A stretch of 64,000 nucleotides of DNA from Locusta migratoria (GCA_026315105.1 CM048745.1:153099323-153163322), one strand, 5' to 3'. Numbered from the stretch's first letter, positions 36,412 to 47,929 are shown. Numbers and translations are program-made. Notes: generated by a model from the sequence alone, not told the origin.

Positions 36412-36463
36412 TACGAGGGTCGGAACTTAAATAGTGGCAACAATGCTGTGGAGACACACCAAT
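36412..36463 (+). repeat. mariner-type terminal fragment
   Basis: The stretch starting tacgagggtcggaacttaaa and continuing atagtggcaac resembles a mariner terminal inverted repeat. It is about 50 bases long, lies between two oppositely oriented SINE-B copies and has no partner end in view. Confidence 0.4.
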
Positions 36464-36555
36464 CCGCTGCGGAGCGGCCGAGAGCATTGAGGCGCTATGT
36501 TCCGATGCATGAGTCCGTTCCCCGTCGGGGGTTCGAATCCCCCCCCCCCCCCCCC
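36464..36555 (+). mobile_element. SINE-B head, truncated at a poly-C run
   Basis: It has the same head as the SINE-B at 44685, with ggagcggccgagagcattga and gggggttcgaatcc. It then ends in about 18 C residues (36538-36555) and abuts the 3' tail of a minus-strand LINE. The body is missing. Confidence 0.85.
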
Positions 36556-37153
36556 TAAATCTACATCTACATCTACATGGGATACTCTGCAAATCACATT
36601 TTAATGCCTGGCAGAGGGTTCATCGAACCACAATTATACTATTTATCTTCCATTCCATTCTCGAATAGAGCGAGGGAAGAAAGAACACCTGAATCTCTCT
36701 CTTCGAGCTCTGATTTCTCGTATTTTATTCTGATGATCATTTCTACCTATGTAAGTGGGAGTCAACAATATATTTTCGCATTCGGAGGAGAATGTTGGCG
36801 ATTGGAGTTTCGCAAGTAGCCCACGCCGCAGCGATAAGCGCCGATTCCCATCCCAGATCCTGTATCATTTCCGTCACGCTGTCTCCCCTGTACCGTGACA
36901 ATACGAAACAAGCTGCCCTTCTTTGGACTCTTTCGATGTCCTCCGTCAAACCCACCTGATAAGGATCCCAGACTGGGCTGCAATACTCCAAAAATGGACA
37001 GACAAGCGTAGTGTATGCAGTTTCTTTTCTAGTTCTGTTGCACGTTTTAAAGGTTCTGCCAATAAAACGCAGTCTCTGGTTCGCCTTTCTACGTGTTCTT
37101 TCCAATTTAAGTCTGAAGTAATAGTCATTCCTAGGTATTTTGTGGAGTTTACC
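36556..37153 (-). pseudogene. CR1/Jockey-like LINE 3' fragment
   Basis: On the minus strand (37153-36743) the reading gives STKYLGMTITSDLNWKEHV, NQRLRFIGRT, YTTLVCPFLEYCSPVWDPYQ and DIERVQRRAACFVLSRY. This is the region downstream of the reverse transcriptase active site. It is followed by a 3' UTR and a (TACATC)-type tail at 36560-36580. It is nearly the same family as 46048-47550. The 5' end is truncated and joined to a SINE-A 3' piece. Confidence 0.85.
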
Positions 37154-37270
37154 CCCTTGGGCATAGATGTTTGTGCTGCTTTAGTATAATGTAGTTCATA
37201 AATAGTTTATGAGTTTAGGGACTGATGACCCCGTAGTTAAGTCCCTTAAGCTTTACAAATATTTGAACAT
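37154..37270 (+). mobile_element. SINE-A 3' fragment
   Basis: It begins in the middle of the element (ccttgggcatagatgtttgt) and runs through the body hairpin to aatatttgaacatt. The tRNA-like head is absent. It is joined directly to the LINE fragment on its left. Confidence 0.85.
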
Positions 37271-37610
37271 TCGATTTGAACACACTTCGGAGCAAATTGA
37301 CTCGTCTGTCCTGCGTCACTTGCGTGCAAACAATTTAGGGAAACACAGTCACTTATGAGCCAGCCGTCTAACGTATCTGTACCACTATGTTTTCGAAACA
37401 GGTCACTGACAATAACACACAAAATGGCTTTCTTTAACACAATGATTAACAGGTTAATGAATTTACCACAAGGAGACCATTCCATTCGAAATGAAATACA
37501 AACTCTACAAGATATAGCAGCGAAAAGCAATTATGATCCCAAACTTATATTGAAACTAGGCCTTTACCACTAAAACACACAACCACAAACATCCAAAGTA
37601 CATCCTGAAA

Positions 37611-37811
37611 AGCCGACAGCCATGGCCGAGCGATCTGCGGCGCGCCAGTCACAGTCTGTACGGCCGCTATGGTCGGGTGTTCGAATCCCTCCTCGGGCAT
37701 GTATGTTTGTGACGTCTTTAGTATAAGGTAGTTGATAAGTAGTTTGTAAGTTTAGGGACTGATGACCCCGAAGTTAAGTTCCTTTAGCTTAACAAATACT
37801 TGAACATTTGA
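37611..37811 (+). mobile_element. SINE-A copy
   Basis: The exact 11-base duplication acatcctgaaa flanks it (37600-37610 and 37812-37822). Head (catggccgagcgatctgcgg), B-box (gtgttcgaatcc) and body are present. With 43351-43549 it belongs to a sub-type with gcgatctgcgg in the head. Confidence 0.95.
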
Positions 37812-38015
37812 ACATCCTGAAATACAATTAACTAGCGACATAACAACAAAGAAAAAACCAACCTACATACCTACAACATACCTAGTTAATATATAAAAAT
37901 TAGTGAACTACTCAAGAACACAAATGTCAAATTTCCTACCAAAACAGGCACTGTATAAACCACAAAATTCACAAAGGAAACAGACACACACACGAAATAT
38001 ATAATAAATAATAAT

Positions 38016-38074
38016 ATATAATAAATATATATATATATTATATATAAATTATATATAATATATAATATTATATA

Positions 38075-38135
<61 letters not shown>

Positions 38136-38140
38136 AATTG
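38016..38140. repeat. (TA)n microsatellite
   Basis: A run of TA dinucleotides with scattered interruptions, the longest unbroken part being about 38079-38132. Non-coding AT-rich sequence surrounds it (37823-38412). Confidence 0.95.
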
Positions 38141-38412
38141 TATAATAATTTATTATTATATAATAATAATAAATCTACAAAATTACGTGTGGCACATACC
38201 ACAAATCATATATAGGTCAAACTAGTAGAAATTTTAGCTTAGATACAAGGAGCACACCAGAGACCTAATCTTTGCGACCGAAGGCTGTCTTTATTAATAA
38301 TTAAAATATTATGTTCCAATCCTGCTAACAACCAAATGAAAGCTTGTGTCTATGAACTTCTCTAGCAGACAGACTACAAATACCGTCTTTTTGACTGCTT
38401 ATATCTGTTTCT

Positions 38413-40431
38413 TGTAAGACCACCGTTATTTGTAAAATTAATTCCAGCTGAAAGAAGCCAGTTAAAAGCTTACTGCCAACATATAATACTGACCGTAAAA
38501 ACCAGTTAAAGCATTCGCGTGAACTACTGGCGACTTCCTGCAACAGAATCTTGTTCTCCGGCCCAAAATTTAGAACTGACTCAAAATTTACTTTAGCAGC
38601 AGGAAAGCAAAGAGACGGTGTCCGACACACGTCGTAGATCACGAGAATTACACACAATCATTAATATAAGTAAGGCACTGGTATGTGAGCAGTGGCGAGA
38701 ACTCAAGTGACTAGCTATAAACCCTTGAAGTCGGAGTTTGGAACCACGTGGTTTCGAAAATACAAAAATTCAAAAATACAAAAATTCTATTTCTGAAAAA
38801 TAAAGAAAAATAGCTACGGCATGCAACCCTTAGAAATGTACAGTGTATCATAAGGAAGCTAAAGAAATAAAGCTAGATGAGATTATGTGATTGGAAGGGT
38901 TTACACTGATGGACGAAGTACAGTCTTAAAAAATCAGAAAAATGGAATAAATTCAAAGTCAATCAACTAATAAATACGGCATGCAGCCCCTAGAAATACG
39001 TAGTATTTCATAAGCAAGCTAATAAAGGGGGTGGTACAAGGCTAGAATTTGTTGACGGAGTCTGAATGCAAAGTACAAGTTTGGAAACGAAACAGCAATT
39101 TCAAATAGACGGAGAGGAGATCGCGTTGTACTAATAGAAATAAGAAAGATACATGCATAGTTTCTTGCCAGAAGGGCATAGAAACACAGGGGTAGCTGAA
39201 GGCTTTCTTCTAAGAACACACCACGTGGAGTACATATCACTTGTGGAAGGAGAAAACGGAAAGGAATATTTCACATACACTATACAGAGTAAAAATATTC
39301 CCGCATATTAGTCGCATCCCACAAAGCTAGAAAGAAATTAAACAGAGTTCGTACACCGCCAGCTAGTTCCACAAAGGTTACCGATACCCAGCCGTTATCC
39401 AACCGAATTAGTTACATATTCACCGCGTTTACCCATGCAAAATCACCAAAATGAAATTGAATACACTTCTGTACATGATCTGAGAAACTTCTTCCGAAAA
39501 ATGAACCTAAGTTACGAAGTCTAGCTTGAACAAACCAGACAACGAATCGCTGTCATCTCAAGGGAGGAAAGAAAATCAGAACGTCTTACCAGGTCGAAGC
39601 GCAGCCACAGAGTGAAGAGTCGGCCAGCGAGTCGCCCGCCAGAACCGGAAATCAATAAAAATCCCAGAAACAGAGGTGGTAGGGAGCCCAGACTCTCACG
39701 TCCAATGGAGGCTCGCTAGCGGGCATTGCCAACTCAACTTTTAACCAAACGGGTATAGGAACCTTTTTGGTAGCATCAAAAGCAGAAGTTGGTAACGACT
39801 GCCTATCGACACGAAGCCAGAGAAACATGCAAAGCGAGTAGCCAGCAGCCGATGACGAAAATTCTCATACATACACTCAGACAGCCATGCCAGAAGATGC
39901 TCACACATGCACATACAGAATAAAGCTAGTAAACATTCTCACAGGAACAGTGGCGTCACGCCGGCCGCGGTGGCCGAGGGGACTGAGGCGCTTCAGTCAC
40001 GGTCTGCATGGCTACTACGGTCGGGGGTTCGAATCCCCCCTCGGGCATGGATATTTGTGCCCTCCTTAGTATTAGCTAGTTCATAAGTCGTTTGTAAGTT
40101 TAGGGACTGATGACCCCGTAGTTAAGTCCCATAGACTCTACAAACATTTGAACATTTTTGAGTGGCGGCACGGAGAAACCGTTCATCTTCCACATTCATA
40201 GACACAATGGTAAATTATTAGCATAATAAAATACCAGCAATATTAACACAGTATTACAGAAACTAACATTTTGAAAACATGAAATGAAATGCTAAACGTA
40301 TGGGGTTCTAGTTTAGCAAAAAAATATAAAAAAATAAATAAAAAAAATAAAAAAATAAAAGCACATCTAGTGACCTCAGATAAATAACAAAGTTAAAAAT
40401 CCTAGGGAAGACGGCAGACAACCGTCTTTCA
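38413..40431. repeat. Long LTR, copy 3 (apparently solo)
   Basis: It aligns with LTR copies 1 and 2 in the same orientation, from TGTAAGACC to CGTCTTTCA. About 600 bases, corresponding to roughly 19570-20177 of copy 2, are missing near 38665. A SINE-A is inserted at 39961-40160. No gag or other internal sequence adjoins it, so it is probably a solo LTR formed by recombination, although the flanks (tttct and atctc) do not match as a duplication. Confidence 0.75.
39961..40160 (+). mobile_element. SINE-A copy in LTR copy 3
   Basis: Flanked by agtggcgtcacg (39949-39960) and agtggcggcacg (40161-40172), a 12-base duplication with one mismatch. The empty site is visible in LTR copies 1 and 2 (gggacagtggc...). 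It has an intact head and body. Confidence 0.95.
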
Positions 40432-40900
40432 ATCTCTAGCATTCACTGACGCAGTACTGTGCTTCAATATATATTTTTATCATTACGACATCACGTCTTT
40501 CACTTCCGTCGTAGAGTGATTATAAACTCGTTTCAGAGCAGTGGCCCTGTGGTACCCTAAGGCAGAACGCCAGCCGCATGGGCAAATAATGGCGGCCGCC
40601 GCTGATACCCAAACATCCATATGCCACACTGTCAGATCGGTACCAAACGTTCTATATCGATTGGGTATCAACAAAAGCTCCGATATAATTCGTGCTATGT
40701 GCTGGCGGAACGTGCAATCGTGGATGATGTATCATGATAAGTAATACCTGACCTACGTAGCAGAAGTAAAGCATCCCTGTGAGAGCATAATACGTCGAGC
40801 TGCTGTGGGTAAGTTGGTACAGTGTTGTTTTTTATACCTGGGTTCGAGCCCTCCTTATAGTACCTTTTTCTTAACTGCACTACGTTGGCAATTATTACAT
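40432..40900. other. No recognised gene
   Basis: A short region with no identifiable domain. A possible tRNA-like B-box (gggttcgagccc) at about 40850 is isolated and not supported by an A-box. Confidence 0.3.
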
Positions 40901-41212
40901 GGGATAACATGTTCCTGACATGTAAAAGGACTGTTAGGATTTTATAGCATTGTGTTATCGGCAAATTGCTTTTGCTTAATTTATTTCAAAGTAGCAAACC
41001 TTTAAAGTTTATTCGTATTTTCAGAAAATAAACAGAGCAATTGAAACGCAAGAATAAAGAAACAATTGGACCACCAGTGTGAAGTATTATTATTATTATT
41101 AACTGTAATACTAATAATAATGATTATAATAAATGACTGGTATATTCTGTTCACCGAAACGAGAGACGGCCTATAAACACAGCGAGGCGCGTGACCAGGG
41201 GTGGACAAAACA

Positions 41213-41498
41213 AGGCCGGCTGATGTGGCCGAGGGGACTGATGCGCTCCAGTCACGGTCTGCACGGCCACTACGGTCGGAGGTTCGAATCCCCCCTCGGG
41301 CATGGATATTTGTGCCGTCCTAGTTCATAAGTAGTTTGTAAGTTTAGGGACTGATGACCCCGTAGTTAAGTCCCATAGACTATATAAACATTTGGCAATT
41401 TTTTTAATTTTATTTTATTTATTTATTTATTTATTTATTTATTTTTTATTTTTATTTTTTTTTATTTTTTTTTTATTTTTTTTTTTTTTTTTTTTTTT
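41213..41498 (+). mobile_element. SINE-A copy with long T-rich tail
   Basis: gacaaaaca is repeated at 41204-41212 and 41499-41507. Head and body are typical. After acatttggcaa the element extends for about 100 bases as TTTA and poly-T (41398-41498) before the right duplication. The duplication lying outside the T-rich run shows that this run belongs to the SINE insert. Confidence 0.9.
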
Positions 41499-41664
41499 GA
41501 CAAAACAGGGGCGCTCGCTCAATGTTGTCAATCCGTTTAAGGTGGTAAGAGTTTGTGTGTGTTATAAGGGAGGATATTAGAAACTGGCTAGAAACATCAT
41601 CTTAAAGGAATAGTTTCTGAATTGGATCATAATTATTTAGCATTCTTCTTGTCTCTCTCATCAG

Positions 41665-42335
41665 TATTACACAAGAATAAACTCATTATGTCATCCTACA
41701 TGTTGAGTCAACCCAAGAAGCGATCAAACAAGAAATCATTGAGTTCTTCAGAGAAATACATGGTTATTAATGTGTATAAAACGAAGCTGTTGTGTCCAGA
41801 ACAGTGAATGACAGATATTGTGCCGCGCTGTAATGCCCGACGTTCTAAGGAGCCTTGCTGCGGAGCGCGCGGTTGCTCTCCGTCGGAGTTTCCAAGACCA
41901 ACCTCGGACGTGTGTGTGTGTGTGTGTGTGTTTGTGTTGTCCTTAGGTTAGTTTACGTTAGTTTAAGTAGTTTGTAAGCTTAGGAGCTGATAATCACAAT
42001 AGTTAGGACCCATAGATTTACAAACATTTGAACATTTGGCAGATATTGTTATGAAAACAGCTGCATCTAGCGGTGTTGATGGTTCGTCATTTTATCGTAT
42101 GGTAAGTGATTGCAAGATCGCACACTCTTTGAGCACACTCCCCCCCCCCCCCCCCAAAAAAAAAAGAAAAAAATCACGACAGAAGCTTTGATGACTTTCA
42201 CAGAAATGTCATACGAAGGAAAGTACACGAATTGTTGTTACGTTGACAAAGTTCTTACTGTCGTAAACGAAAATGCACATTTGGGCACCTTTCAGAGATT
42301 CTATTAATTATTAAAAGAAATGAATTTTAACTGTC
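41665..42335 (+). pseudogene. IS630/Tc1-mariner-like transposase N-terminal remnant
   Basis: The first part (41680-41805) reads PKKRSNKKSLSSSEKYMVINVYKT. After the SINE-C insertion the frame resumes with TDIVMKTAASSGVDGSSFYRMVSD (42040-42110). A poly-C/A interruption follows, then ITTEALMTFTEMSYEGKY and VDKVLTVVNENAHLGTFQRFY, a stop, and LLKEMNFNCLWL. The order helix-turn-helix, linker with K-V-L-T-V-V-N-E, then L-L-K-E-M-N-F resembles the N-terminal half of insect IS630-like transposases. The DDE catalytic domain is not seen. Assignment is by pattern memory only. Confidence 0.55.
41822..42039 (+). mobile_element. SINE-C copy inside the transposase remnant
   Basis: cagatattgt is repeated at 41812-41821 and 42040-42049. 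The head is degenerate, with the A-box weak but gcggagcgcgcggttgctc kept. It has a GT run and a body with aagtagtttgtaagctta. Removing it rejoins the transposase frame. Confidence 0.9.
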
Positions 42336-42369
42336 TTTGGCTTGTAATATCCCTGCTACATAACAAAAC

Positions 42370-43215
42370 ACACAACCACTTTACACCTGATATAGAGATT
42401 TTTATTCAAAATTATTAACTTACCCACCAACAGCCGTAAAAGTTTATGTTGTTTCACTTAACGACCGGTTTTGGTATAACATTAATACCATCTTCAGGCC
42501 CTATACAAATTAAGTTGTATCCATAACATTATGCTGTACGTATGTCATACAAAATTCAGGGTGAATCTAAATTCGAGCACTCGGACTTCGCAGCGCGATT
42601 CCTCACCTGCCAACAATGAAAAATGTCTCCCAAAAAATTAAATCCTGCGCACTTTTCCGCCAGTAAATGGAAGTCAAAACCTGAGATGGTTTTGTGTTCC
42701 ATACGTCAGTCTGTTTCATAATAACACAAACAAAATTGTAAGGGATGTGTTATGCGACTTGAGGAACAAAATGAGCATGGAAACCCATGCCCGGAAACGC
42801 CATTCAACGACGCTACGGAGAGTCCAAGTTACGGGCATCAGCTCCTGCCGTAAGACATCCCCTACAGTAACTTCGACGCTCTGTAGCGTCATTGGATGAT
42901 GTTTCCGGGCTCACTTTGTTCCTCAAGACATCTCCCACATCCCCTAGACGTTAGTTGGCGTAGTAGTGTAAATCTGAAATACACTTACGTATGGGACACA
43001 CATCCATCTCAGTCTTCGACGTCCATTTACTGCCGGAAATATGCGCAGGACGAAATTTTGTGAGAGACATTTTTTTATTGCTGCGAAGTCCGACTGCGCA
43101 AATTTAGATTCACCCTGTATAAAGAACAATTACTCTAATACCGAAACCGGTCGTTAAATAAAACAAACTTTACGGCTGTTGGTGGATGAGTTAATAATTT
43201 GTAATTAAAACTCCA
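42370..43215. repeat. Foldback element nested in a second foldback
   Basis: Outer arms: 42415-42480 pair with 43138-43200 (shared aacgaccggtttt and cagccgtaaa). Inner arms: 42557-42720 pair with 42945-43125, with ends cagggtgaatctaaat and attcaccctg. The inner block resembles a MITE of about 570 bases with long terminal inverted repeats, inserted in the loop of the outer one. The outer left arm carries a CTGAAGA hammerhead-like hairpin on the minus strand (42463-42498), with GAAA changed to AAAA. Confidence 0.7.
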
Positions 43216-43350
43216 TTAAAACATCGAACCACATCGATTGATACATAGATAGCGACTTTGAGCGAGTGTCCCGTTTTTTCCACCCCTGGTCACCCGCCAC
43301 TGTCTGTTTACAGTCTCTCGTTCCGGTAAACGGAGTACGGATAGGTAGCG

Positions 43351-43549
43351 CCGGCCGCGGTGGCCGAGCGATCTGCGGCGTGTCAGTCACTGTCTGCACG
43401 GCCGCTGCGGTCGGGGGTTCGAATCCCCCCTCGAACATGGATGTTTGTGCCGGCTTTAGTATAAGCTACTTCATAAGTAGTTTTTTAAGTTTAGGGACTG
43501 ATGACCCGGTAGTTAAGTCCCATAAGCTCTACAAACATTTGAACATTTT
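43351..43549 (+). mobile_element. SINE-A copy
   Basis: Complete head with gcggtggccgagcgatctgc, B-box gggggttcgaatcc and body. It lies in the right arm of the large inverted structure. The flanks (ggataggtag and agatgggcag) are only weakly similar, so no firm duplication is claimed. Confidence 0.9.
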
Positions 43550-43889
43550 GTTTTAGATGGGCAGTACTTTTACATGTCAGGAATATGTTGCCCCATGTAA
43601 CACTCGGTTTATTTAGATGTAAAACAATTTCCAACGAAATAGAGAAACAAAATTGCCTTAATGGGAATGAATCCAGGACCCTTGAAACAACAAAAGGTTC
43701 GCTCTATCAACTTTCTACAGGAGCTCACGACGACGCACTCCCACAGAGTACACTTTTCCTGTAATCCGTAGGACATGTGTTACACATTAATTCCCATTTA
43801 AGAACGTTCCTCTGGACGGCTGCACGTAGCACGAATTGTATCGAAGTTCTGGTTGATACGCAATCTGAATCCTTAACTTTTCCCGTCGT

Positions 43890-44295
43890 AATAAATGTTC
43901 AAACAACTTACGGGTATGCTGCCGGGTGACGTCGTCGACAATCGCCGATATTTCGGCAGGAGGACACCCTGCCATTCTCAAGGCACAACTGCACTTACGG
44001 AAGCAATGTGGAAGCGTATTTAATATCTCGGTTTACAAAGGGTAAACAAGGAAGATAAAACACACAGTACAAGTCACTGCAGAGTCAACACAACCGATCA
44101 TGACCAAACATCAGAAATATCGATAGTGACTCTTAATCAACAGGTGAGGCAGCATTAATTTTGTCTCTGTTTCTTGACGAGAGACAGTGCCGTATTCCAA
44201 GTAGAATGTAAACAAAAACCACTATCTCTGTTTATAAGGTCGCTTGCTAGTTTAATTTCAACAGCTTCCGTAATAACACTATCCCAATAGGTGGA
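43890..44295 (-). pseudogene. Penelope-like element C-terminus and 3' end
   Basis: On the minus strand (44294-44157) the reading is STYWDSVITEAVEIKLASDL, then NRDSGF, then LHSTWNTALSLVKKQRQN. This resembles the stretch that follows the GIY-YIG domain in Penelope-like proteins (VREAIEI...LINRDGGF...W.PAL). The following 3' region contains a hammerhead-like variant (43985-43942, minus) and ends near 43900. The copy lacks the reverse transcriptase and most of the endonuclease. It lies head-to-head with a second PLE fragment. Confidence 0.65.
43942..43985 (-). ncRNA. Hammerhead-like variant with U3/A8 in a PLE 3' end
   Basis: On the minus strand gcc is followed by the core TTGAGAA, then stem II GGCAGG paired with CCTGCC, GAA, the palindrome ATAT, C, and ggc pairing with the upstream gcc. 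The U3/A8 pair replaces the usual C3/G8. The geometry is the same as in the other copies. Confidence 0.35.
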
Positions 44296-44300
44296 AGTGC

Positions 44301-45003
44301 ATGCCAGAATCTCCGTGTTGTTGTATTCCTGGTCAGGTATATATTAGTACAAGGAAAAGAAGAGTCAACACCCATTTAACAGAACATAAAAGGAATTGTC
44401 GTCTGGGACTCACCGAAAAAACTGCCGTAGCAGAGCATGCTTTCCAGGATAGAAATCATGAAGTAAAATTTAATGAGAATGTTTAAAGTTAACAAAATAT
44501 GGATGTTGACAAAAACCAACGAAACGACAATCGATTAAAATTAATCGAGAGTGACACGATAGAATCCAGAGATAACCACATAGTCGGTATCACGTGATTA
44601 CCGTTGGCGCCCTCTATGCTCTCTATAAATGCGAGAGCCCCTCCAGCCACATTGGCAGTAGCCGGAAGATCTCAGACGATGTCGCCTGGCGGAGCGGCCG
44701 AGAGCATTGAGGCGCTATGCTACGATGCGCGAGGCCGTTCCCCGTCGGTGGTTCGAATCCCCCCTCGAGCATGGACGTTAGTGTCGTCTTCAGTACCATT
44801 TCATAAGTAATTTGTAAGTTTAGGGACTAATGATCCCGCAGTTAAGCCCCATAAGCTTTACAAACATTTGTAAATTATTTGATGTCGTCAGCAGATGGAG
44901 GAGGAACGTCAGGAAGAAGAAGTTTTACGCATGGACCACGGCCTTTCAGTCCGGAAGTTTTATCTGAAGAAAACGCCGGCCGTCGAAGTTTACATTGTAT
45001 GTT
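44301..45003 (+). pseudogene. Penelope-like element fragment: GIY-YIG and terminal repeat
   Basis: Codons 44301-44486 give a degraded GIY-YIG endonuclease. VYISTRKRRVNTHLTEHKRNC replaces the expected VYIGTTKR, where the catalytic Gly is lost, and AVAEHAF and NHEVKF follow. Downstream, 44560-45003 matches the terminal region of the PLE at 56347-56597, including the segment ctctataaatgcgagagccc and the final gaagtttacattgta. A SINE-B lies inside it at 44685-44880. This is the same subfamily as the PLE at 55577-56597. Confidence 0.75.
44685..44880 (+). mobile_element. SINE-B copy inside a PLE terminal repeat
   Basis: gatgtcg is repeated at 44678-44684 and 44881-44887. The head is ggcggagcggccgagagcat, followed by a B-box tggttcgaatcc and a SINE-A-like body. 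The related PLE copy at 56470 shows the uninterrupted region. Confidence 0.9.
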
Positions 45004-46047
45004 AATAATGTTTTTATTGCGTGTCTTTCATTAATGATATAAAAGTGATATGTTGTGTGTAAGCAACATTAAGAAAGTTAAATCGCTGTGACATCGAAAT
45101 CCGTCGTGGTCTAACGTAATCCAGTTTCACTCGAGTCGGTAGTGCGAGGACGAAAATTCAGAACAACGCTGAGCCCGTCATTCCTCACAAGTTAGGAAGA
45201 TATTTTGGTGTGGGCTAAACTTTTAGTCACTGGTAAGTGACACGAAACATTTCGTATACTAATTAAAAATAATTCTTTCCGCCAGACAACTCGACTTTCT
45301 AATACGTCATGTAGAAATAGACTTCTAATCAGTGGTATTAGACTTAAGTCAGAACTCTTTCCCGAAGAATAACAGCGAAACCAAGATTGGTGAGTAATTT
45401 GTAACGTAAAATTTCGAGCCAAAAAGTTCACTTTTTGTGTTTCTTCTTTGTAGCGTAAATCGTACTGTGTGAAATTAAGGAGGCAAAGGAAGACAAATTA
45501 GATGGTCAAAAGATTCGAAAGCAGTTCTCTTGCATTTAGAAGCCAACGCTTATTCTGCTACGAACGCTGATTACAGCATTACATCACGATGGATCTCAGT
45601 ATGTGGAATTCAAAACCTCGGTTTGTCGACAGAAGTGAAAGGGTGCGTGGTATGGAGATGGGGTCTGCCACTTCTGTATATGTAGCATGTTCCTGCAGAA
45701 GTTCGAAAATCGGCTGTGCTAAGATCTACGCTTTTCTAATTGCAGGATTAGGGAAGAAAATTCCTTCACCAACTAGACCCATTTAACTCAATACTCGGCT
45801 GGATCATATGGTGTCTCATATAAGCAAAGAAAACTAGTGGATGACCAAACACAATAGACAATCTGTTTGCGTGCAGATGTTCTGAGCAGTACCACCTAGA
45901 AACTGCAACAGAGATACTATGAGTTATAGCGGGAATTTGTTCCACAGACAGATCATTTTTAGATAACGTTTCTACATAAAGTAATTCCTTAAAGGCAAGT
46001 TCTAGGGCTCATATCGTACTCATTTAGAAATATAAGACTTAACAGTT
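45004..46047. other. No recognised gene
   Basis: A moderately AT-rich stretch with frames up to 79 codons and no domain I recognise. Confidence 0.35.
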
Positions 46048-47550
46048 CTACATCTACATGGGATACTCTGCAAATCACATTTAAATGCCTGGCAGAGGGT
46101 TCATTGAAATTCCATTATACTATATCTCCCATTCCATTCTAGAATAGCACGCGGGAAGAAAGAACACCTGAATCTCTCAGTTCGAGCTCTGATTTCCCGT
46201 ATTTTATTCTGATGGTCTACCTATGTAAGTGGGAGTCAACAATATATTTTCGCATTCGGAGGAGAATGTTGGCAATTGGAGTTTCGTAAGTATCCCACGC
46301 CGTAGCGATAAGCGCTGTTGTTGTAAAAGATTCCCATCCCAGATCCTGTATCATTTTCGTAACGCTCTCTCCATTGTATTGTGACAATACGAAACGAGCT
46401 GCCCTTCTTTGGACTCTTTCGATGTCCTCCGTCAAACCCACCTGATAAGGATCCCACACTGGGCAGCAATATGCCAAAAATGGACGGACAAGCGTAGTGT
46501 ATGAGGTTTCTTTTGAAGCTCTGTTGCATCTTTTAAGGGTTTTGCCAATAAAACGCAGTCTCTGGTTCACCTTTCCCACGACATTATCTACGTGTTCTTT
46601 CCAGTTGAAGTCCGAAGTAATAGTCATTCCTAGGTATTTTGTGGTGTTTACGGCCTTCACTTTTGATTGATTTATCTTGTAAACAAAGTTTAACGGATTT
46701 CTTTTCGTACTCATGTGGACGACTTCACACTTATCATTATATAGAGTTAATTGCCAATTTTTACACCATAGTGATATTGAGATCGTTCTGCAGTTGGTTT
46801 TGATCTTCAGATGATTTTTCTAGACGGTAGATGACGGCGTCATCTGCAAACAACCTAATATAGCTGCTTAGATTTTCCCCTAAATCGATTATGTAATTAA
46901 GGAACGGCAGAGGACCAATAACACTACCCTGTGGAACGCCCGATATCACCTCTATTTTAGTCGATGCCTTACCATCGATTACTACGAACTGTGTCCTCTC
47001 TGACAAGAAAAACCCTATCCAATCGCTAATTTGGGGCGATATACCGTAACCACGCAATTTGATTAAAAGCCGTTTGTGAGGTACGGTTTCAAAAGCTTTC
47101 TGGAAATCAAGAAATACGGAATCGATTTGCGAACCCATCACTTCGTGTGAATAAAGAGCTACTTGTGTTTCTCATGAACGATATTTTCTAAATCCGTGTT
47201 GACCTTTGGTCAATAGATCGTTCTGGTCGAGATAATTCGTAATATTTGAATACAAGATATGTTCTAAAACCCTGCTGCAAATTGACGTCAATGAAATAGG
47301 CCTGTCGTTTAGTTGGTTACTCCTACTGCCTTTCTTGAATATAGGTGTGAGCTGTGCAACTTTCCAATCTTTTGGTACAGATCCTTCTTTGCGATAGCGG
47401 TTGTATATGGCTCTTAAGTAAGGGGCTATCGCTTTAGCATAATCAGATAGAAATCTAATGAGTATATAGTCCGGACTAGAAGACTTGTTCGTGTTAAGTG
47501 ATTTTAGTTGCTGCACTACTCCGATAATATCTACTTCTACGTTCCTCAGT
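46048..47550 (-). pseudogene. CR1/Jockey-like LINE, reverse transcriptase to 3' end
   Basis: On the minus strand, 47516-47172 gives SLNTNKSSSPDYIL, LTPIFKKGSRSNQLNDRPISL and GQHGFRK. Then 47141-46761 gives VFLDFQKAFETVPH (A motif), SGVPQGSVIGPLPFL (B motif) and RLFADDAVIYR (C motif). Then 46714-46217 gives KYLGMTITSDFNWKEHV and RVQRRAARFVLSQY. The 3' UTR ends with (TACATC)-type units at 46050. Frame changes occur between the three blocks. No endonuclease is present, so the copy is 5'-truncated at about 47550. Confidence 0.9.
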
Positions 47551-47929
47551 TATTGAGTGTATACTTACCAAAGCTGTTTGCATGTGGGCTCAATGCTTCG
47601 CGTGTACGGGCCGAGCTTCCCGAGCATACCCCGGTATCTTGAGTATGTTAATGTTGAAACGGATTTATTATGGTTTAGCGGATTGCAAAGCTAGTATAGA
47701 GAAATTAGATTTACGTCAGAATAGAGGTCTACGTAACAGTTAATGTTAATTAAATGGCTGTTTTGTTAATAATGTACTTTTAAAGCACTGATAAGACATG
47801 AGAATTTTATTTTCTGGTTCGATATGGGAGGAACATGCTTACACGATACCGAATACCAGCCGACCATTAGCACAAATAATTCAAAGTGGAATATTTTCAT
47901 GAGTTTGGACCTTCTCCAGAACTGCACGA

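Larger units (their letters stand above)
40900..43594. repeat. Large inverted-repeat structure with nested elements
   Basis: Bases 40903-40926 (catgggataacatg to cctgacatg) match the reverse complement of 43568-43594. Bases 41150-41212 match the reverse complement of 43272-43336 (ccacccctggtcac, then tctctcgtt). Between them lie a transposase remnant, two SINEs and a smaller foldback. It may be a decayed DNA transposon with its terminal repeats. The transposase remnant at 41665-42330 fits that reading but does not prove it. Confidence 0.5.

Noticed and set aside
2774..40431. Pairing LTR copy 2 with copy 3 as one element
   Set aside because: No gag, PBS or polypurine sequence lies between them in a consistent order. 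The DNA between them is filled with unrelated elements.
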